A stretch of DNA of 64,000 nt from Euonymus europaeus (taxonomy: Eukaryota > Streptophyta > Magnoliopsida > Celastrales > Celastraceae), in NCBI GenBank assembly GCA_963580455.1, contig OY756957.1, positions 3,415,001 to 3,479,000 of the forward strand. Direction: 5' to 3'. This document shows positions 61,723-64,000 of this stretch, piece after piece. Position 1 is the first letter of the stretch. Each line of letters starts with the position of its first letter. The notes below the pieces were generated by a model, which saw only the letters and a program-made list of their open reading frames with translations, searched no databases and was not told the origin of the DNA. The translations under genes and the position numbers were made by a program.

Positions 61723-64000
61723 ATGGCAGATCAATCTGAGCCGCCAGTATCCGAACTCGCTGCCACAACACTAAATGATGCCGCCGCGTTGAAGGCTCGG
61801 TTCTCCGACCGGGTCCCCATCAAATCTATCGTGTCCCGACCCGATGGAGGTGCGGGGCTCGCTGGCCAGCAGGTCCGTGTCGGTGGATGGGTCAAGACTG
61901 GCAGGGAGCAAGGGAAGAACACGTTCGCTTTCCTTGAGCTGAACGACGGGTCGTGCCCTGCGAACTTACAGGTCATAGTGGACGCCACCGTGGCGGATCT
62001 GGGCCAGCTGGTGCTGACTGGCACGTGTGTTGTCGTTGAAGGCGTGCTTAAGCTACCGCCGGAGGGTACCAAGCAGAAGGTGGAGCTCCGTGTGGAGCAG
62101 GTTATGCACGTCGGCCCCGTGGATCCGTCCAAGTATCCTATCCCTAAGACGAAGCTCACACTCGAATTTTTGAGGGAACACATTCATCTTCGACCAAGAA
62201 CTAACACGGTGAGTATTACTTATTAATGTGGTCGCGAGTTTTATACACTTTTGCGATTTGCTTATTATAGCTTTGATGGAATGAAAATTGTTGAATTGGA
62301 CAGAACTTGGGGAAGATAGAATGAATAAACGCATCTACCTGGTCTTATTGTCTTAATTAAAATTACTATCTTTATTTTGATTTTGAAAATAATAATATTA
62401 GAATTATTTTTGACTATTTTCTGCTTTTTTGTTTGTTTCATGGCATGAATTCATGGACGCTATATTTTTCATTTTGTTCTAAAATTAAAAATAGAAGTTT
62501 ACTGAGCACGAAAATGCAGAGTAAAGGAATTAAACATCTATATTTCTGAAATCAGTATTGATCACCGAGCAAGATACAGATGGGTAAGTACTGAAGTTGA
62601 GTCCTCTGTTATTCCATCCCTCCAGAAGATCAATTGGCTTGTAAATTTGAAACTTAAATAGTCATGGGAATTTTAGTCATTACCTCTGATTTACCTTGAG
62701 TTTTATCAGATCTCTGAGATCAGTCATGGAGTTAATTTGTGGTCCCTAGGTGGTCATTGGATGCCGATATACCTGAACATGCATGCCAGTTTCGGGTTGG
62801 TTTTCCCGATTGTATACTTTATAAAAAAATAAGAAAAATAATACAGCTGGTGGGAAATGGGGTTGAATTATGAAGTTATAAATTAACCTCTACTTGATTC
62901 TATTGGATTTTTTATTGATCCCTGTCCGTAGTTGCTGATAGGAAATCATATTCTTTTATTTAGAATCTTATCTCACATTAGGTGTTCTTGTTTTCTCTCC
63001 CTGGCCTTCATTTTGATAAATTTTCTACGTTTGGGTTTACAAGCTGGCATCTACCTGTACTCAAATGTTCAAAATCTGTTTTGTAAATTATTATGATATA
63101 TGTGAACACTAATACAGTGCTTGGCTCTAGATTTCTGCAGTTGCAAGAATTAGAAATGAACTTTCTTTTGCCACCCACTCGTTCTTTCAAGAGCACGAAT
63201 TTCTTTATGTACACACTCCAATTATCACCACCAGCGATTGTGAAGGTGCTGGTGAGATGTTTCAAGTCACAACCTTGATCAACGAGGCAGAAAAACTAGA
63301 GAAGGATCTAATTGCAAATCCTCCGCCATCAAAAGCTGAAGTAGATGCTGCTAGGCTCATTGACAGAGAGAAAGGGGAAGCAGTTGCCCAACTAAAAGCT
63401 TCTAAAGCAAATAAGCAAGACATTAATTCTGCTGTGGCTGAACTGAAAAGAGCAAGAGAGAACGTTTCTAAGCTGGAGGAGAGATTTAACCTTAAACCGG
63501 GAATCCCTCAAAAAGATGGAAAAATTGATTATGGCCAAGACTTTTTCAGCCGTCAAGCGTTTTTGACTGTTTCTGGCCAACTACAAGTTGAAACTTATGC
63601 ATGCGCAGTAAGCAGTGTCTACACATTTGGTCCAACTTTCCGTGCTGAACAATCTCACACTTCAAGGCATTTGGCTGAATTCTGGATGGTGGAACCAGAA
63701 ATAGCTTTTGCAGATCTTAAGGTATGCTATAGGCCTACAACTTATTGAAAAGTTCTGTTCCTGAAGTTTTCAGTGATTTTTTGGATGTTGGATTGAATTT
63801 GGTTGTCGTCTCTACAAATGATGTCACACTCAAATATTTTAGTTACTGCTGACCGCTAGACTATTTGGAGCTGTCTGAATCGAATAATCTCTATATTAAA
63901 GGATCATTAATCACTACTTTTTTATTTTATTATTGTGGCTTGTGCAGGAGGTATAATTTTTGTTGCTTGTGCAGGATGATATGAACTGTGCGGAGGCATA
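61723..64000 (+). CDS. SYNC1: Asparaginyl-tRNA synthetase, cytosolic (3' end outside window)
   Basis: Class IIb enzyme charging tRNA-Asn in the cytosol. Exons 61723-62208, 63131-63721 and 63975 onward (cut by the edge). The N-terminal OB-fold anticodon-binding domain contains [20 protein letters not shown] and [16 protein letters not shown]. It is followed by [20 protein letters not shown]. Exon 2 starts the catalytic core ([33 protein letters not shown]). It holds a Lys/Glu-rich coiled insertion ([11 protein letters not shown]...[13 protein letters not shown]), then [17 protein letters not shown] and motif 2 [20 protein letters not shown]. There is no transit peptide, supporting a cytosolic form. 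The last visible residues are DDMNCAEA. Arabidopsis At5g56680 is the remembered match. Confidence 0.96.

Noticed and set aside
61731..62183. Minus-strand ORF of 150 codons
   Set aside because: Antisense shadow of the GC-rich first AsnRS exon.

Overview
The window is nuclear DNA of a flowering plant, almost certainly a eudicot. The genes are intron-rich with canonical GT-AG introns. Intergenic DNA is AT-rich with TA, GA and CA microsatellites. Every recognisable protein is a land-plant family member, including a NAC factor, a GPI-anchored GH17 glucanase, an auxin-conjugate hydrolase and a plant-type MAPKK.

Layout: 12-3089 (-) MKK6-type MAPKK, cut by the window edge; 4823-8507 (+) GH17/X8 beta-1,3-glucanase; 9180-10977 (-) and 13580-15763 (-) two tandem profilins; 16852-21033 (-) Derlin-1; 23584-24807 (-) single-exon LRR wall-type protein; 24.8-34.3 kb repeat-rich stretch with a hairpin Mutator-like element and a probable gene-capturing Helitron; 34367-38096 (-) NAC075-type factor; 40797-46231 (-) mitochondrial processing peptidase alpha; 46630-48195 (+) AP-4 sigma adaptin; 49.3-51.3 kb (-) unrecognised exon-like blocks; 52.9-53.5 kb probable solo LTR; 55355-57890 (+) ILR1-like IAA-amino acid hydrolase; 59866-60608 (-) ribosomal protein eS30; 61723 to the end (+) cytosolic asparaginyl-tRNA synthetase, cut by the edge.

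The genes do not form a pathway and there is no operon. They are mostly housekeeping genes whose order matches, as far as I recall, three partly complementary Arabidopsis segments (near At5g56580-56680, At4g29230-29390 and At2g19750-19790). The block therefore looks like an ancestral gene order that Arabidopsis split by whole-genome duplication.

The most interesting accessory content is mobile DNA. Three non-autonomous DNA transposons have readable target-site duplications: 11244-12271 (9 bp), 18643-19236 (8 bp, inside a Derlin intron) and 26008-26878 (9 bp, long hairpin arms). A 4.1 kb Helitron-like element (29551-33627) sits in a TA microsatellite and carries a decayed dynamin-related (DRP1) gene fragment next to a Mutator-transposase-type N-terminal fragment, both in its own orientation. 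I found no tRNA, rRNA, CRISPR array or prokaryotic-style regulatory element. All exon boundaries were assigned by eye from frame, homology memory and splice-site sequence; none was tested by alignment.
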